DNA from: Paramicrobacterium humi
GTDB lineage: Bacteria; Actinomycetota; Actinomycetes; Actinomycetales; Microbacteriaceae
Reading direction: 5' to 3'
DNA: 64,000 nt
Assembly: GCF_900105715.1 (NCBI RefSeq)
Contig: NZ_FNRY01000001.1
Coordinates: 496,001 to 560,000 of the forward strand
The translations under genes and the position numbers were made by a program. A model generated the notes under the pieces. The model did no database searches. It was not told the DNA's origin and worked only from the letters and a program-made list of their open reading frames with translations. Of the stretch, positions 50,596 through 59,473 are shown piece by piece (the first letter of the stretch is position 1; each line of letters starts with the position of its first letter).

Positions 50596-52458
50596 TCAGG
50601 AGTGACCGGCGACCTGATCGTGGTGCATGCGGGAGTACACGCCGCCGGACGTGAGCAGTTCCGCGTGCGTGCCGCTCTCGACGATGCGGCCGCCGTCGAC
50701 GACGAAGATCACGTCCGCGTCGACGATCGTCGAGAGCCGGTGGGCGATCGCGATGGTCGTGCGCCCCTCGGCGGCGGCGTCGAGGGCGCGCTGCACGACG
50801 CGCTCCGAGAGCGTGTCGAGAGCGCTCGTCGCCTCATCGAGCACGATAACGGCGGGGTCCTTGAGCAGCACGCGCGCGATCGCGATGCGCTGCTTCTCTC
50901 CGCCGGAGAGGCGGTAGCCGCGCTCCCCCACGACGGTGGCGTACCCGTCGGGGAAGGACGCGATCGTGTCGTGGATGTTCGCCGATCGCGCGGCGGCCTC
51001 GAGCTCGGCATCCGTCGCCTCGGGCTTGGCGTAGCGAAGATTCTCGGCGATCGTGGCGTGGAAGAGGTAGGTCTCCTGGCTCACGATGCCGATGTGCGAG
51101 ATGAGCGAGGACTGCGTGAGGTTCTTCACGTCCTCCCCCGCGAACAGCACCCGACCCTCACTCGCGTCGTACAGGCGCGGCACGAGATACGACACCGTCG
51201 TCTTTCCCGCGCCGGAGGGTCCGACGAACGCGGCGAACTGGCCCGGGGCGATCGTGAACGAGACGGCGTCGAGCGTCGGCCGGGTCTCAGCGGCCGCGTC
51301 GGGGTAGCGGAAGGTGACGTCCTCGAAGCGCACGGAGCCGAGCGGCCCAAGCGCCTGCTCGACAGCGATAGCGTCAGGGCTCTCGGTGATCGCGGGCTTG
51401 AGGTCGAGGTACTCGAAGATGCGGGCGAACAGGGCGCTCGAGGTCTGCAGGTCGAGGGCGACGCGCATGAGGCTCGTGAGCGGGAACAGCAGCCGGGACT
51501 GCACGGTGGTGAAGGCGACGATCGCGCCGGCCGTGATCTCGACGTTGCCGCGGGTGATGAGCAGTCCGGCGCTGAGGTACACGATCGCCGGAATCGACGA
51601 CATGAAGATGTTCACGAGCGCGAAGAACCACTGCCCGCTCATCGACTGCTTCACCTGCAGGCCGATCTGGCGGGCGTTCGCCTCGCGGTAGCGTTCGGTC
51701 TCGGCATCCTGCCGGTTGAAGCTTTTGGCCAGCAGCACGCCCGACACGCTCAGCGCCTCCTGCGTGATCGCCGTCATGTCGGAGAGCGACTCTTGCGTCT
51801 GCCCCGCGATGCGCGCCCGCACCTGACCGACGCGGCGCTGGACGAGCACGAGCAGCGGCATGAGCACGAGAGCGACGATCGTGAGCTGCCAGCTGATCAG
51901 CACCATGGCGACGAACGCGGCGATGACGTTGACGGTATTGCCGAGCACGCTCGACACGGTGTTCGTGAGCGCGTTCGCGACGCCGCCGACGTCGTTCTGC
52001 AGCCGTGACTGGATGACGCCGGTCTTCGTGCGGGCGAAGAAGCTGAGCTCCATCGACTGCAGCCGCTGGAACAGCGTGACGCGCAGGGCGCCCATGACGC
52101 TGTTGCCGACGGTCGCCGTGAGGTAGGTCTGCCAGACGCCGAGGCCCGCCGAGAGCACGTACAGCGCGATCATCGCCGCGACGATGACCCCGAGCGCCGT
52201 GAGGTTCGGTCCGCCGCGCTCCGGGAACAGGCCGACGTCGAACGCGTTCTCGACCAGAAGCGGCGGAATCACCGAGACCGCGGCGGTGACGAGCACGAGC
52301 ACCATCGTCGTGATGATTGCCGTTCGGTGCGGCGCGAACAGTCCGAGGATGCGCCGCAGGAGGTGCGGGATCTGCGGCGCCGTGGCGTTCTGCTCCTTGA
52401 GCGCCTGGTAGTCGGCGCGCGCTGCACCGCCCACCGATCGTCCGCCGCGCATGCTCAT
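50596..52458 (-). CDS. ABC exporter half-transporter (fused membrane and ATPase domains)
   Basis: The 620-residue protein has six membrane segments (about residues 45-335) joined to one nucleotide-binding domain: Walker A GPSGAGKTT (about 420), Q-loop SQETYLF, signature LSGGEKQRIAIARVLL (about 520), Walker B VIVLDEATSALD and H-loop IAHRLSTI. This is the MsbA/LmrA-like homodimeric exporter layout. The cargo is unknown and no neighbour indicates it. It stands alone, with a GGGTGAG before the ATG at 52458. Confidence 0.92.
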   Translation of the reverse strand: MSMRGGRSVGGAARADYQALKEQNATAPQIPHLLRRILGLFAPHRTAIITTMVLVLVTAAVSVIPPLLVENAFDVGLFPERGGPNLTALGVIVAAMIALYVLSAGLGVWQTYLTATVGNSVMGALRVTLFQRLQSMELSFFARTKTGVIQSRLQNDVGGVANALTNTVSSVLGNTVNVIAAFVAMVLISWQLTIVALVLMPLLVLVQRRVGQVRARIAGQTQESLSDMTAITQEALSVSGVLLAKSFNRQDAETERYREANARQIGLQVKQSMSGQWFFALVNIFMSSIPAIVYLSAGLLITRGNVEITAGAIVAFTTVQSRLLFPLTSLMRVALDLQTSSALFARIFEYLDLKPAITESPDAIAVEQALGPLGSVRFEDVTFRYPDAAAETRPTLDAVSFTIAPGQFAAFVGPSGAGKTTVSYLVPRLYDASEGRVLFAGEDVKNLTQSSLISHIGIVSQETYLFHATIAENLRYAKPEATDAELEAAARSANIHDTIASFPDGYATVVGERGYRLSGGEKQRIAIARVLLKDPAVIVLDEATSALDTLSERVVQRALDAAAEGRTTIAIAHRLSTIVDADVIFVVDGGRIVESGTHAELLTSGGVYSRMHHDQVAGHS

Positions 52459-52525
52459 GTACTCACCCTAGACAGCCCGGGCACGAGCGGATGCCGCGAG
52501 GCGACGATTCGCCGGAATGGGGGAC

Positions 52526-53512
52526 TCAGCCCTTCGTCGATCCCGCAAGCAGGCCGCGCACGAAGTACCGCTGCAGGCTGAAGAACACGATGAGCGGAAC
52601 GATGAGCGAGACGAACGCGGCCGCCGTGAGCCGCTGCCAGTCCTGCCCGCGCGTGCCGGTGAGTTCCGCGAGACGCTGCGTGAGCGGTGCGACGTCTTGC
52701 GTGCCGCCCGAGAAGACGAGGGCGACGAGCAGGTCGTTCCACACCCACAGGAACTGGAAGATCGCGACAGAGGCGAGCGCGGGCAGCGCGAGCGGCAGCA
52801 CGATGCGGAAGAAGATCTGACCGTGGCTCGCTCCGTCGACACGGGCGGCCTCGATGACGTCGCCCGGGATCTCGGAGATGAAGTTGTGCAGCAGGAAGAT
52901 CACGAGCGGCAGCCCGAAGATCGTGTGCGCGATCCAGATCGGCAGGTAGTTCTGCTCGGGAATCATGGGCAGCACGTCGTGGATTCCCGCCTGCAGTGGC
53001 TTCAGCACGACGACGAACGTCTGCAGCAGCGGCAGCAGCGCCATCTGCAGCGGCACGATCTGTAGCGCGAAGACGAGGATGAAGATCCAGTTCGAGCCGC
53101 GGAACCGGATCCACGCGAACGCATATGCGGCCATCGCGCCAAGCACGAGCGGGAATACGGTGCCGGGGATGGCGATCGCGAGCGAGTTCGCGAAGTAAGC
53201 GCCGAGCTGCGGCGACGACTGCGATGCCGAGAGCAGCACTTCCTGGTAGTTGTCGAGCGTGAAGCCGGGGTTCTGGAAGATCGTCCACCAGCCCGTCGAC
53301 TGCAGCAGCTCGGGCGGCCGGAACGATGAGATGAGCAGCCCGAACGTGGGGATCGTCCACACGACCGCGATGACGAGGGCGACGACGGTCGCGGTGCGCG
53401 ACGTGAGGCGACGCTTGACGCGACCCGCCTTGCCCGTCTCGAGTCGGCGCCCCGTTGTCAGCTGCTGCGTGGTCGCGGCATCCGATGCGACCTCGACCGG
53501 TGTCACGCTCAT
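52526..53512 (-). CDS. Sugar ABC transporter permease, MalG-type (alpha-glucoside system 1)
   Basis: The 328-residue CUT1 permease has a hydrophilic N-terminal tail of about 45 residues, six hydrophobic segments and the EAA loop IEAARVDGASHGQIFFRIVL (about residue 215). ATG 53512 overlaps the upstream permease stop (ATGA). Last gene of the first AglE-like operon. An open frame runs further upstream in this frame, but that part overlaps the preceding gene and is not coding. Confidence 0.9.
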   Translation of the reverse strand: MSVTPVEVASDAATTQQLTTGRRLETGKAGRVKRRLTSRTATVVALVIAVVWTIPTFGLLISSFRPPELLQSTGWWTIFQNPGFTLDNYQEVLLSASQSSPQLGAYFANSLAIAIPGTVFPLVLGAMAAYAFAWIRFRGSNWIFILVFALQIVPLQMALLPLLQTFVVVLKPLQAGIHDVLPMIPEQNYLPIWIAHTIFGLPLVIFLLHNFISEIPGDVIEAARVDGASHGQIFFRIVLPLALPALASVAIFQFLWVWNDLLVALVFSGGTQDVAPLTQRLAELTGTRGQDWQRLTAAAFVSLIVPLIVFFSLQRYFVRGLLAGSTKG

Positions 53513-54480
53513 CGGATTTCCCTCTGCTTTCTCAGCACGCGGATGTTGTAGATCACGATCGGCAGAACGAGGATGAACAGCACGAGAGCGAGAACCGATC
53601 CGCGTCCCGGCTCGTTCGCCCGGAACGCCTGCGTGTACATCTCGTTGGCGATCACGCTCGTGTCGAAGTTGCCCGCCGTCATCGTGCGCACGATGTCGAA
53701 GACCTTGAGCGTCGCGATCGAGATCGTCGTGACGACGACGACGAGGGCTCCGCGGATGCCGGGCAGCGTGACGTTGCGGAACCGCTGCCACGCGTTCGTG
53801 CCGTCGAGCTCCGCGGCCTCGAGCTGCTCCGTCGGGATCGCCTTGATCGCCGCCGAGAGCACGACCATGGCGAATCCGGTCTGGATCCAGATCATGACGA
53901 CGATGAGCAGGAACGTGTTGATGGGCGAGGTCTGCAGCCACTGCACGGGCTCCCCGCCGAACCAGACGACGATCTGGTTGAGCAGTCCGATCTGCTCCTT
54001 GCCTCCCGTGCGGTAGTCGTAGACGAACTTCCAGATGATGCCCGCGCCGACGAACGAGATCGCCATCGGCATGAACACGAGAGCCTTGTAGAACTTCTCG
54101 CCGCGGGACTTGTCGATGAACACCGCGTAGGCGAGGCCGACGGTCGTGGAGATCGTCGGGACGAGAAGCACCCACACGATGGTGTTGAGGAGGGTGCGCA
54201 GGATGGTCGGCTGCGTGAACATCCAGATGAGGTTGTCCCAGCCGTTCCAGTTGCCGTTGCGGTCGGTGAACGACAGCAGCGTCGTGCGCACGGCGGGGTA
54301 GATGAGGCCGACGATGAGCAGGATCATCGCCGGGGCGAGGAACGCGAGAACCTGCCAGATGTCGCGTCCGCGCTTGGGCGCCTTGTCAAGGAAGAACAGC
54401 AGAAGCCCGATCACGGCGGCGAAGACAGCGAGCCCGCCGATGAGCTGGATGATCTTGCCGATGAGATCAGCGGTCGTCAT
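53509..54480 (-). CDS. Sugar ABC transporter permease, MalF-type (alpha-glucoside system 1)
   Basis: The 323-residue CUT1 permease has two extra N-terminal hydrophobic stretches before the usual core, and the EAA loop LEAAELDGTNAWQRFRNVTL near residue 225. The extracellular loop between the third and fourth core spans is short (about 35 residues), unlike the paralogue at 58077-59447. Second gene after the binding protein; no ATPase gene in the operon. Confidence 0.9.
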   Translation of the reverse strand: MTTADLIGKIIQLIGGLAVFAAVIGLLLFFLDKAPKRGRDIWQVLAFLAPAMILLIVGLIYPAVRTTLLSFTDRNGNWNGWDNLIWMFTQPTILRTLLNTIVWVLLVPTISTTVGLAYAVFIDKSRGEKFYKALVFMPMAISFVGAGIIWKFVYDYRTGGKEQIGLLNQIVVWFGGEPVQWLQTSPINTFLLIVVMIWIQTGFAMVVLSAAIKAIPTEQLEAAELDGTNAWQRFRNVTLPGIRGALVVVVTTISIATLKVFDIVRTMTAGNFDTSVIANEMYTQAFRANEPGRGSVLALVLFILVLPIVIYNIRVLRKQREIR

Positions 54481-54510
54481 TGATCAGCGCCTTTCGTCGT
54501 CGAAGTTGAG

Positions 54511-54537
54511 GGGTGGGGCCGCCGTGCGACCCCACCC
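54511..54537. terminator. Intercistronic hairpin after the AglE-like gene (system 1)
   Basis: GGGTGGGG (54511-54518) and CCCCACCC (54530-54537) pair in an 8-bp stem with an 11-nt loop, between the binding-protein stop and the MalF-type permease start. Confidence 0.6.
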
Positions 54538-54551
54538 GGTGACGGATGCCG

Positions 54552-55901
54552 CTAGCTGCTCGGCCAGCTCGCTTCGATCGTGTCGGCGACCTGCTGTGAG
54601 CTCTTGCCGTTGAGCCACTCGATGATGCCCGTCCAGAAGGAGGAGGCGCCGACGGCGCTCGGCATGAGGTCGGAGCCGTCGAAGCGGAACACGGTGTCAG
54701 GGTCCTGCAGGATCTTGATGCTGTCCTTCAGGATGTCGCTCTGCGCGTTCTCAGGGTCGAGTCCCTTGTTCGCGCTGATGACGCCGCCGAGCGAGACGCG
54801 CTTGTTCGCCCACGTGTCGCTCGACAGGTACGCGCGCACGGCCTCGACGGCGTCGCCCTCGGTGAACGCGACGACGAGCTCGCCACCACCGGTCACGGCC
54901 TGGCCGGAGTCGGCGGATGCCGGCGGCATGAGGAACGCGAAGACGTCGCCGTCCGCCGCGACCTTCGTTCCCTTGGGCCAGAAGCCCTCGTAGAACGATG
55001 CCTGGTGGTGCAGCGAGCAGTCGCCGTCGAGGATCGGCAGGCCGCCGTCGCCGAAGGCGGTCGAGATCACTGTGGACACGTCGCCGAGTCCGCCGTTGAC
55101 CATGTCGCCGTTCTTGAGGTACTCGCCCGCGGCGTCGAACGCCTTCACGATCTGCGGGTCGTTGAACGGGATCTCGTGCGTGACCCACTGGTCGTACACG
55201 TCGGGGCCGGCCTGGCGAAGCACGAAGTCCTCGATCCAGTCCGTACCGGGCCAGCCACTCGCCTCGCCCGACTCCATGCCCGCACACCACGGCTTGTGGT
55301 CGCCGTCGGCTGCGATCTTCTCGCTCAGGGCCGTGAGCTCGTCAAGAGTGGTGGGGATCTCGTAGCCCTTGTCCTTGAACTCGCTCGGCGAGTACCAGAT
55401 GTACCCCTTCACGCTCGCCATGAGCGGCGCGGCGTAGAAGGTGCCGTCGTACGTTCCGTACTTCTTCCAGTCCTCCGACCAGAACTCGTCCACGTGGTCC
55501 TCGACGGCCTTCGACGCGGGCTTGAGATATCCGCCCTCGGCGAGGGTGTTGAACAGACCCGGCTGCGGGACGATGCCGATGTCGGGGGCGTTTCCGGCCT
55601 TCGCGAGCACCGCGATCTGCGTCTCGAACTCCTGGGTGCCCTGGTACTTGACGTCGATGCCCGTGCATGTGGCGAAGTCCTGCCACGTCTGCGTCATGAG
55701 GTCGGCTTCGGTGTCGACGATCGTGCCGCTGATGCTCACGTCTTCGTTGTCGAACGTCCCGTACTGCTCGTAGGGGGCGCAGTCGACGTCTGCCTTGTCC
55801 TGGGCGGCGATGTCTCCCGTGCAGCCGGTCAGAGCGAGCCCGGCGGCGCCGGCGAACGCGATGGGGATGAGAGCGCGTCTGCTGCGCCGTGAGAACCTCA
55901 T
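54552..55901 (-). CDS. aglE: Substrate-binding lipoprotein, alpha-glucoside (AglE-like) type, system 1
   Basis: The 449-residue lipoprotein has a very basic N-terminus (RFSRRSRRALIP) and lipobox LTGC (Cys27). Features recalling AglE-type binders of alpha-glucosides: APDIGIVPQPGLFNTLAEGG, GYIWYSPSEF, and PWCAGMESGEASGWPGTDWI around residue 220, followed by IEDFVLRQAGPDVYDQWVTH. ATG 55901 follows GAGGAGAAG; an in-frame GTG upstream lies inside the promoter. It is first in the operon, under the promoter and GGAACCGGTTCC operator. Ligand inferred, probably maltose, trehalose or sucrose-like sugars. Confidence 0.85.
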   Translation of the reverse strand: MRFSRRSRRALIPIAFAGAAGLALTGCTGDIAAQDKADVDCAPYEQYGTFDNEDVSISGTIVDTEADLMTQTWQDFATCTGIDVKYQGTQEFETQIAVLAKAGNAPDIGIVPQPGLFNTLAEGGYLKPASKAVEDHVDEFWSEDWKKYGTYDGTFYAAPLMASVKGYIWYSPSEFKDKGYEIPTTLDELTALSEKIAADGDHKPWCAGMESGEASGWPGTDWIEDFVLRQAGPDVYDQWVTHEIPFNDPQIVKAFDAAGEYLKNGDMVNGGLGDVSTVISTAFGDGGLPILDGDCSLHHQASFYEGFWPKGTKVAADGDVFAFLMPPASADSGQAVTGGGELVVAFTEGDAVEAVRAYLSSDTWANKRVSLGGVISANKGLDPENAQSDILKDSIKILQDPDTVFRFDGSDLMPSAVGASSFWTGIIEWLNGKSSQQVADTIEASWPSS

Positions 55902-55960
55902 CAGTCTTCTCCTCGTTGAGTGCTGTGTCGCGGATGCCGGGAAGCAGCCGCCTCCGGTAA

Positions 55961-56034
55961 GGAACCGGTTCCAGTGACAACATACGCAATTCACAGTTTC
56001 GACACAAGACGCGCGAGATCACGAATGGATATCC
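55961..56034 (-). promoter_or_regulatory. Promoter, operator and upstream motif of alpha-glucoside system 1
   Basis: Minus strand, from upstream: a conserved element over 56034-56017 (plus strand GATCACGAATGGATATCC), 9 nt, -35 TTGTGT (56007-56002), 17 nt, -10 TATGTT (55984-55979), then the perfect palindrome GGAACCGGTTCC (55972-55961). The same order and spacing recur at 60855-60929. Confidence 0.75.
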
Positions 56035-56049
56035 CCGCCGCACCCACAT

Positions 56050-56061
56050 GAGAGCGCTCTC
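56050..56061 (+). promoter_or_regulatory. Palindrome GAGAGCGCTCTC
   Basis: A perfect 12-bp palindrome with central CG between the divergent regulator and system-1 genes. It resembles LacI-family sites such as those of CebR (GGGAGCGCTCCC). It may be a site for a second LacI regulator. Confidence 0.45.
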
Positions 56062-56068
56062 GAATAAT

Positions 56069-56080
56069 GGGACCGGTTCC
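56069..56080 (+). promoter_or_regulatory. Operator GGGACCGGTTCC upstream of the LacI gene
   Basis: One mismatch from the perfect palindrome GGAACCGGTTCC at the system-1 promoter, about 100 bp before the regulator start. Suggests autoregulation by the same protein. Confidence 0.55.
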
Positions 56081-56180
56081 ACAATCCCGTCGGTCGCGGT
56101 ATTCTCACAAATACCGCGGAGGGGCGGCCGCGGAGAACGCCGCGGCAGCGGCATCCACCCTGTGAACCCTCGGAGCAGAC

Positions 56181-57191
56181 ATGAGCGTCATCGCCGACGT
56201 CGCCAAACTGGCGGGCGTGTCCAAGTCGACCGCGAGCCGCGCTCTCTCGGGCGGCGGCTACGTGTCGCAGGAGACGCGAGAGAAGGTGCTGGCCGCCGCC
56301 GCCGAACTCGGCTACAGCGCGTCGCCGATCGCGACGAGCCTCGTCACGGGTCGCACGAAGAACGTCGGCGTCATGATCCCCTTCTTCGCCCGCTGGTTCT
56401 TCGGGGAGGTTCTCGAGGGAATCGAAGCGCGCCTGCGCGCACACGGCTACGACATGACGGTGTACAACGTGCATCCGGGGCCGCGCGGGGACGAAGTGCT
56501 CGGCGACATCATCGCGCGCCGCCGGTTCGACGGCATCATCATCGTCGCTATCGACCCGGACGAGCACGACGTGGCTCGACTCCTCGACACGGGCCGCCCG
56601 GTCGTCGGGATCGGCGGCCCGATCTCCCGTCTGGCGACGATCGCCGTCGACGACGTCGGCATCGCGCGGATGGCCACGGAGCATCTGCTGCGGCTCGGCC
56701 ACACGGACGTCGTGCACCTCGGCGGAGATTCGAGCGAGCGCGCCGACTTCTCCGTGCCGCGCAAGCGACGAACCGGCTACGAGGAGGCGATGGCGGAAGC
56801 GGGTCTCGGCGAGCGCGCCCGCACGCTCGAGGTGGAGATGTCGATCCCCGCGGGCTACGAGGCCGGAATCGACGTGCTGAGCGATCCGCGGCGCCGCCCC
56901 ACGGCGCTCTTCGCGGCGTGCGACGAACTGGCCGTCGGCGCGATCATCGCGGCGCGCCGCTTGGGCATCGCCGTGCCAGGAGAGCTGAGCGTCATCGGGA
57001 TCGACGGACACGAGTGCGCCGCGATGTTCTCACTCACGACCATCGAGCAGGCGCCGCGCGAGCAGGGCACCGCCGTCGTCGATCTGCTGCTGCGCGCGAT
57101 CGACACGGGCGAGTCCCCCGACGGCGTCACCTACCTTCCCACCCGGCTGCGCGTGCGCAACTCGACGAGCCGACTCATCCCCGCGCCCTGA
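56181..57191 (+). CDS. LacI-family regulator of the two alpha-glucoside importers
   Basis: The 336-residue protein has a LacI helix-turn-helix at its extreme N-terminus (VIADVAKLAGVSKSTASRAL, then TSLVTGRTKN hinge) and the effector domain (VGVMIPFFARWFFGEVLEGI, VVGIGGPISRL, ALFAACDELAVGAIIAA, VIGIDGHECAA). It lies between two paralogous importers that face it, one divergent and one convergent. Near-identical GGNACCGNTNCC palindromes lie at its own upstream region and at both importer promoters, so it probably controls all three. CGGAG lies 6 nt before the ATG. Confidence 0.9.
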   Translation: MSVIADVAKLAGVSKSTASRALSGGGYVSQETREKVLAAAAELGYSASPIATSLVTGRTKNVGVMIPFFARWFFGEVLEGIEARLRAHGYDMTVYNVHPGPRGDEVLGDIIARRRFDGIIIVAIDPDEHDVARLLDTGRPVVGIGGPISRLATIAVDDVGIARMATEHLLRLGHTDVVHLGGDSSERADFSVPRKRRTGYEEAMAEAGLGERARTLEVEMSIPAGYEAGIDVLSDPRRRPTALFAACDELAVGAIIAARRLGIAVPGELSVIGIDGHECAAMFSLTTIEQAPREQGTAVVDLLLRAIDTGESPDGVTYLPTRLRVRNSTSRLIPAP

Positions 57192-57198
57192 CCGCCCG

Positions 57199-58080
57199 TC
57201 ACTTCTGCGAACCCGCGAGCAGCGCTTGCACGAAGTAACGCTGGAACGCGAAGAAGACGATGAGCGGCACGATCATCGAGAGGAACGCACCCGCCGAGAG
57301 CACGTCGATGTTCGCGCCGAACTGCCGCAGCTGACTCTGTATGGCGACGGTGAGAGGCTGCGTCTCCGAGTCGGTGAAGATCAGCGCGACGAGCATGTCA
57401 TTCCACGTCCACAGGAACTGGAAGATCGCGAGTGAGGCGATCGCCGGTCCGCCGAGCGGAAGCACGACGCGGAAGAAGATGCGCCATTCGCTCGCGCCGT
57501 CGATCCGCGCGGCCTCGAGCAGCTCCCCGGGGATCTGCGTGAAGAAGTTGCGGAGCAGGAAGATCGCGAACGGCAGTCCGAACCCGGTGTGGAAGAGAAC
57601 GACGCCGAGCACGGAGCCGAAGATGCCGAGCGCGCCGAACAGCCGGGCGATGGGGATGAGCGCGACCTGCACGGGAACGGCGAGGAGCACGATCACGACG
57701 ATCAGCAGCCATTCACGCCCGGGGAACTTGATCCACGCGAACGCGTATCCGGCGAGCGCCCCGATGATGACGACGAGCGCTGTCGCCGGCACCGCGATCA
57801 GGATCGTGTTGCCGAAGGACCCCGTTATCGTCGGGTTCGAGAGCAGGTTCACATAGTTCTCGAGCGTGAGCTGCGCCGGCTTCGCGAAGACCGTCCACCA
57901 GCCCGACGAGGCGTCGTCGGCGCCGCTGCGGAGCGAGAGGATGAGCAGCCCGACGCTCGGCACCAGCCAGAACACGGCGACGATGATCAGCACGATGTTG
58001 ACGACGCTGTTGCCGAAGAATCCGACGACGCGCTGCGCGACGGTCTTGTTGCGGCTGCCCGCGAGGGTGAGCTGGCTCAT
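57199..58080 (-). CDS. Sugar ABC transporter permease, MalG-type (alpha-glucoside system 2)
   Basis: The 293-residue CUT1 permease has six hydrophobic segments and the EAA loop LEAARIDGASEWRIFFRVVL near residue 190. It is paralogous to the MalG-type gene at 52526-53512. ATG 58080 overlaps the upstream stop (ATGA). Last gene of system 2, ending 8 nt from the convergent LacI stop, with no room for a classical terminator. Confidence 0.9.
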   Translation of the reverse strand: MSQLTLAGSRNKTVAQRVVGFFGNSVVNIVLIIVAVFWLVPSVGLLILSLRSGADDASSGWWTVFAKPAQLTLENYVNLLSNPTITGSFGNTILIAVPATALVVIIGALAGYAFAWIKFPGREWLLIVVIVLLAVPVQVALIPIARLFGALGIFGSVLGVVLFHTGFGLPFAIFLLRNFFTQIPGELLEAARIDGASEWRIFFRVVLPLGGPAIASLAIFQFLWTWNDMLVALIFTDSETQPLTVAIQSQLRQFGANIDVLSAGAFLSMIVPLIVFFAFQRYFVQALLAGSQK

Positions 58081-59447
58081 TGCTCACGCTCCTGCCGGAA
58101 GCGGCGGATATTGATGATCATCGAGGGCAGCACGACGATCAGCAGGAGGATCGCGAGCGCGCTCCCGAGCCCCTGGTCGTTTCCGCCGCCGAACGACACC
58201 CGCCACATCTCGACGGCGATGACGTTCGCCGCGGGCTTGGACGCTCCGGGCGGGATGACGTAGACGAGGTCGAAGATCTTGAGCACGTTGATGATGAGCG
58301 TCACGAACACGACGATGATCACTGGTGACAACAGCGGCGCGGTGATGCGGCGGAACACCTGCCACTCATTCGCGCCGTCGATCCGCGCCGCCTCTTGGAG
58401 CGAGCGGTCCATGGCCGAGAGGCCCGAAGCGATCATGACCATCGCGAACCCTGCCCAGATCCACACGTACGACAGGATGATGACGGACGTGATGAACGTG
58501 GAGCTGAGCCAGCTCACGCCTTGATACCCCTCACCGAAGTTCGAGGCGGGCAGCGAGACCCGATACTCACCGGGATCGAGGCCCTCGAGCACATACCGGC
58601 CCGAATCATCGGTTATCGCGGTCGCCGCGACCGTGCCGCCCTCGGCGACCGCGTCCACGCGGATGCCGGGCAGCCCGAACTTGCCCTTGTCGATCTGCCC
58701 GTTCGTGCCTCCGCCGCCGCGGATGGTGTCGAGCCACACCGTGCCGGAGATCTGGTCTGCTCCCGGAGACTCGGCGGCTCGCGCTTGACCGGCTTTGTCG
58801 GGGACGTCCTCGGCGCGGATGCGCACGAGCGGGAAGTCCTGCTCGGAACCGGGCTGCACGGCGTCCTGCCCCGCGATGATCCCGTGGTCCTCAACGATGC
58901 CGGCATCCTCGCGCGGCGTCGCTCCCGGATACGCGGACACGCCGCCGTTCACCCAGTTGCTCACGCCGACGATCGCCGCGTTCACGACGCCCAGCTGCGG
59001 GCTCTCCTGGAACATGCCGCGGAAGATCACGCCTGCCGCGAGCATCGAGATCGCCATGGGCATGAAGATCACGAGCTTGAACGCCGTCGACCACTTGATG
59101 CGGTCGAGCAGCACGGCGAACACGAGGCCGAGGACCGTGCACGTGATGGGCGCGACGATCACCCAGATGATGTTGTTCCGGATGGCGGTGAACGTCGAGT
59201 CGTTCGTGAACATCGTCACGTAGTTGTCCCACCCGACGAACTGGTCGCCGCTCGGATCGTAGAACGACCGGAAGAGCGTGTAGACGATCGGGTAGACGAG
59301 CATCGCGCCGAGCAGAACGAGCGCAGGCGCGAGAAAGGCAAGAGCGATCAGGATGCCGCGATTGCGGCCCGAGCGACCGGGGGACGCTTTCGATGTCCCC
59401 CGGTCACCCGTGCCGGTCACAGCTACCGATGCGGGTGGCGTGCTCAC
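58077..59447 (-). CDS. Sugar ABC transporter permease, MalF-type with extracellular beta-sandwich insertion
   Basis: The 456-residue CUT1 permease has ordinary halves: membrane spans 1-3 within residues 30-145 and spans 4-6 from about 315, with the EAA loop QEAARIDGANEWQVFRRITA near 351. Between spans 3 and 4 an insertion of about 130 residues replaces the usual short loop. Residues about 232-300 (SGTVWLDTIRGGGGTNG, GLPGIRVDAVAEGG, ITDDSGRYVLEGLDPGEYRV) match the prealbumin-like SdrD_B/carboxypeptidase-regulatory pattern. The insertion would lie outside the cell near the binding-protein docking face. E. coli MalF also has a large loop here, but of a different sequence type. The start is GTG 59447. 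Confidence 0.85.
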   Translation of the reverse strand: MSTPPASVAVTGTGDRGTSKASPGRSGRNRGILIALAFLAPALVLLGAMLVYPIVYTLFRSFYDPSGDQFVGWDNYVTMFTNDSTFTAIRNNIIWVIVAPITCTVLGLVFAVLLDRIKWSTAFKLVIFMPMAISMLAAGVIFRGMFQESPQLGVVNAAIVGVSNWVNGGVSAYPGATPREDAGIVEDHGIIAGQDAVQPGSEQDFPLVRIRAEDVPDKAGQARAAESPGADQISGTVWLDTIRGGGGTNGQIDKGKFGLPGIRVDAVAEGGTVAATAITDDSGRYVLEGLDPGEYRVSLPASNFGEGYQGVSWLSSTFITSVIILSYVWIWAGFAMVMIASGLSAMDRSLQEAARIDGANEWQVFRRITAPLLSPVIIVVFVTLIINVLKIFDLVYVIPPGASKPAANVIAVEMWRVSFGGGNDQGLGSALAILLLIVVLPSMIINIRRFRQEREQ

Positions 59448-59473
59448 GGCGAGTTCCTCCCGTCGGCTCGCCG
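59447..59473. promoter_or_regulatory. Hairpin over the MalF-type ribosome binding site, system 2
   Basis: CGGCGAG (59447-59453) and CTCGCCG (59467-59473) form a 7-bp stem whose loop contains the GGGAGGA Shine-Dalgarno of the downstream permease, in the gap after the binding-protein stop. It may reduce permease translation relative to the binding protein. Confidence 0.45.
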
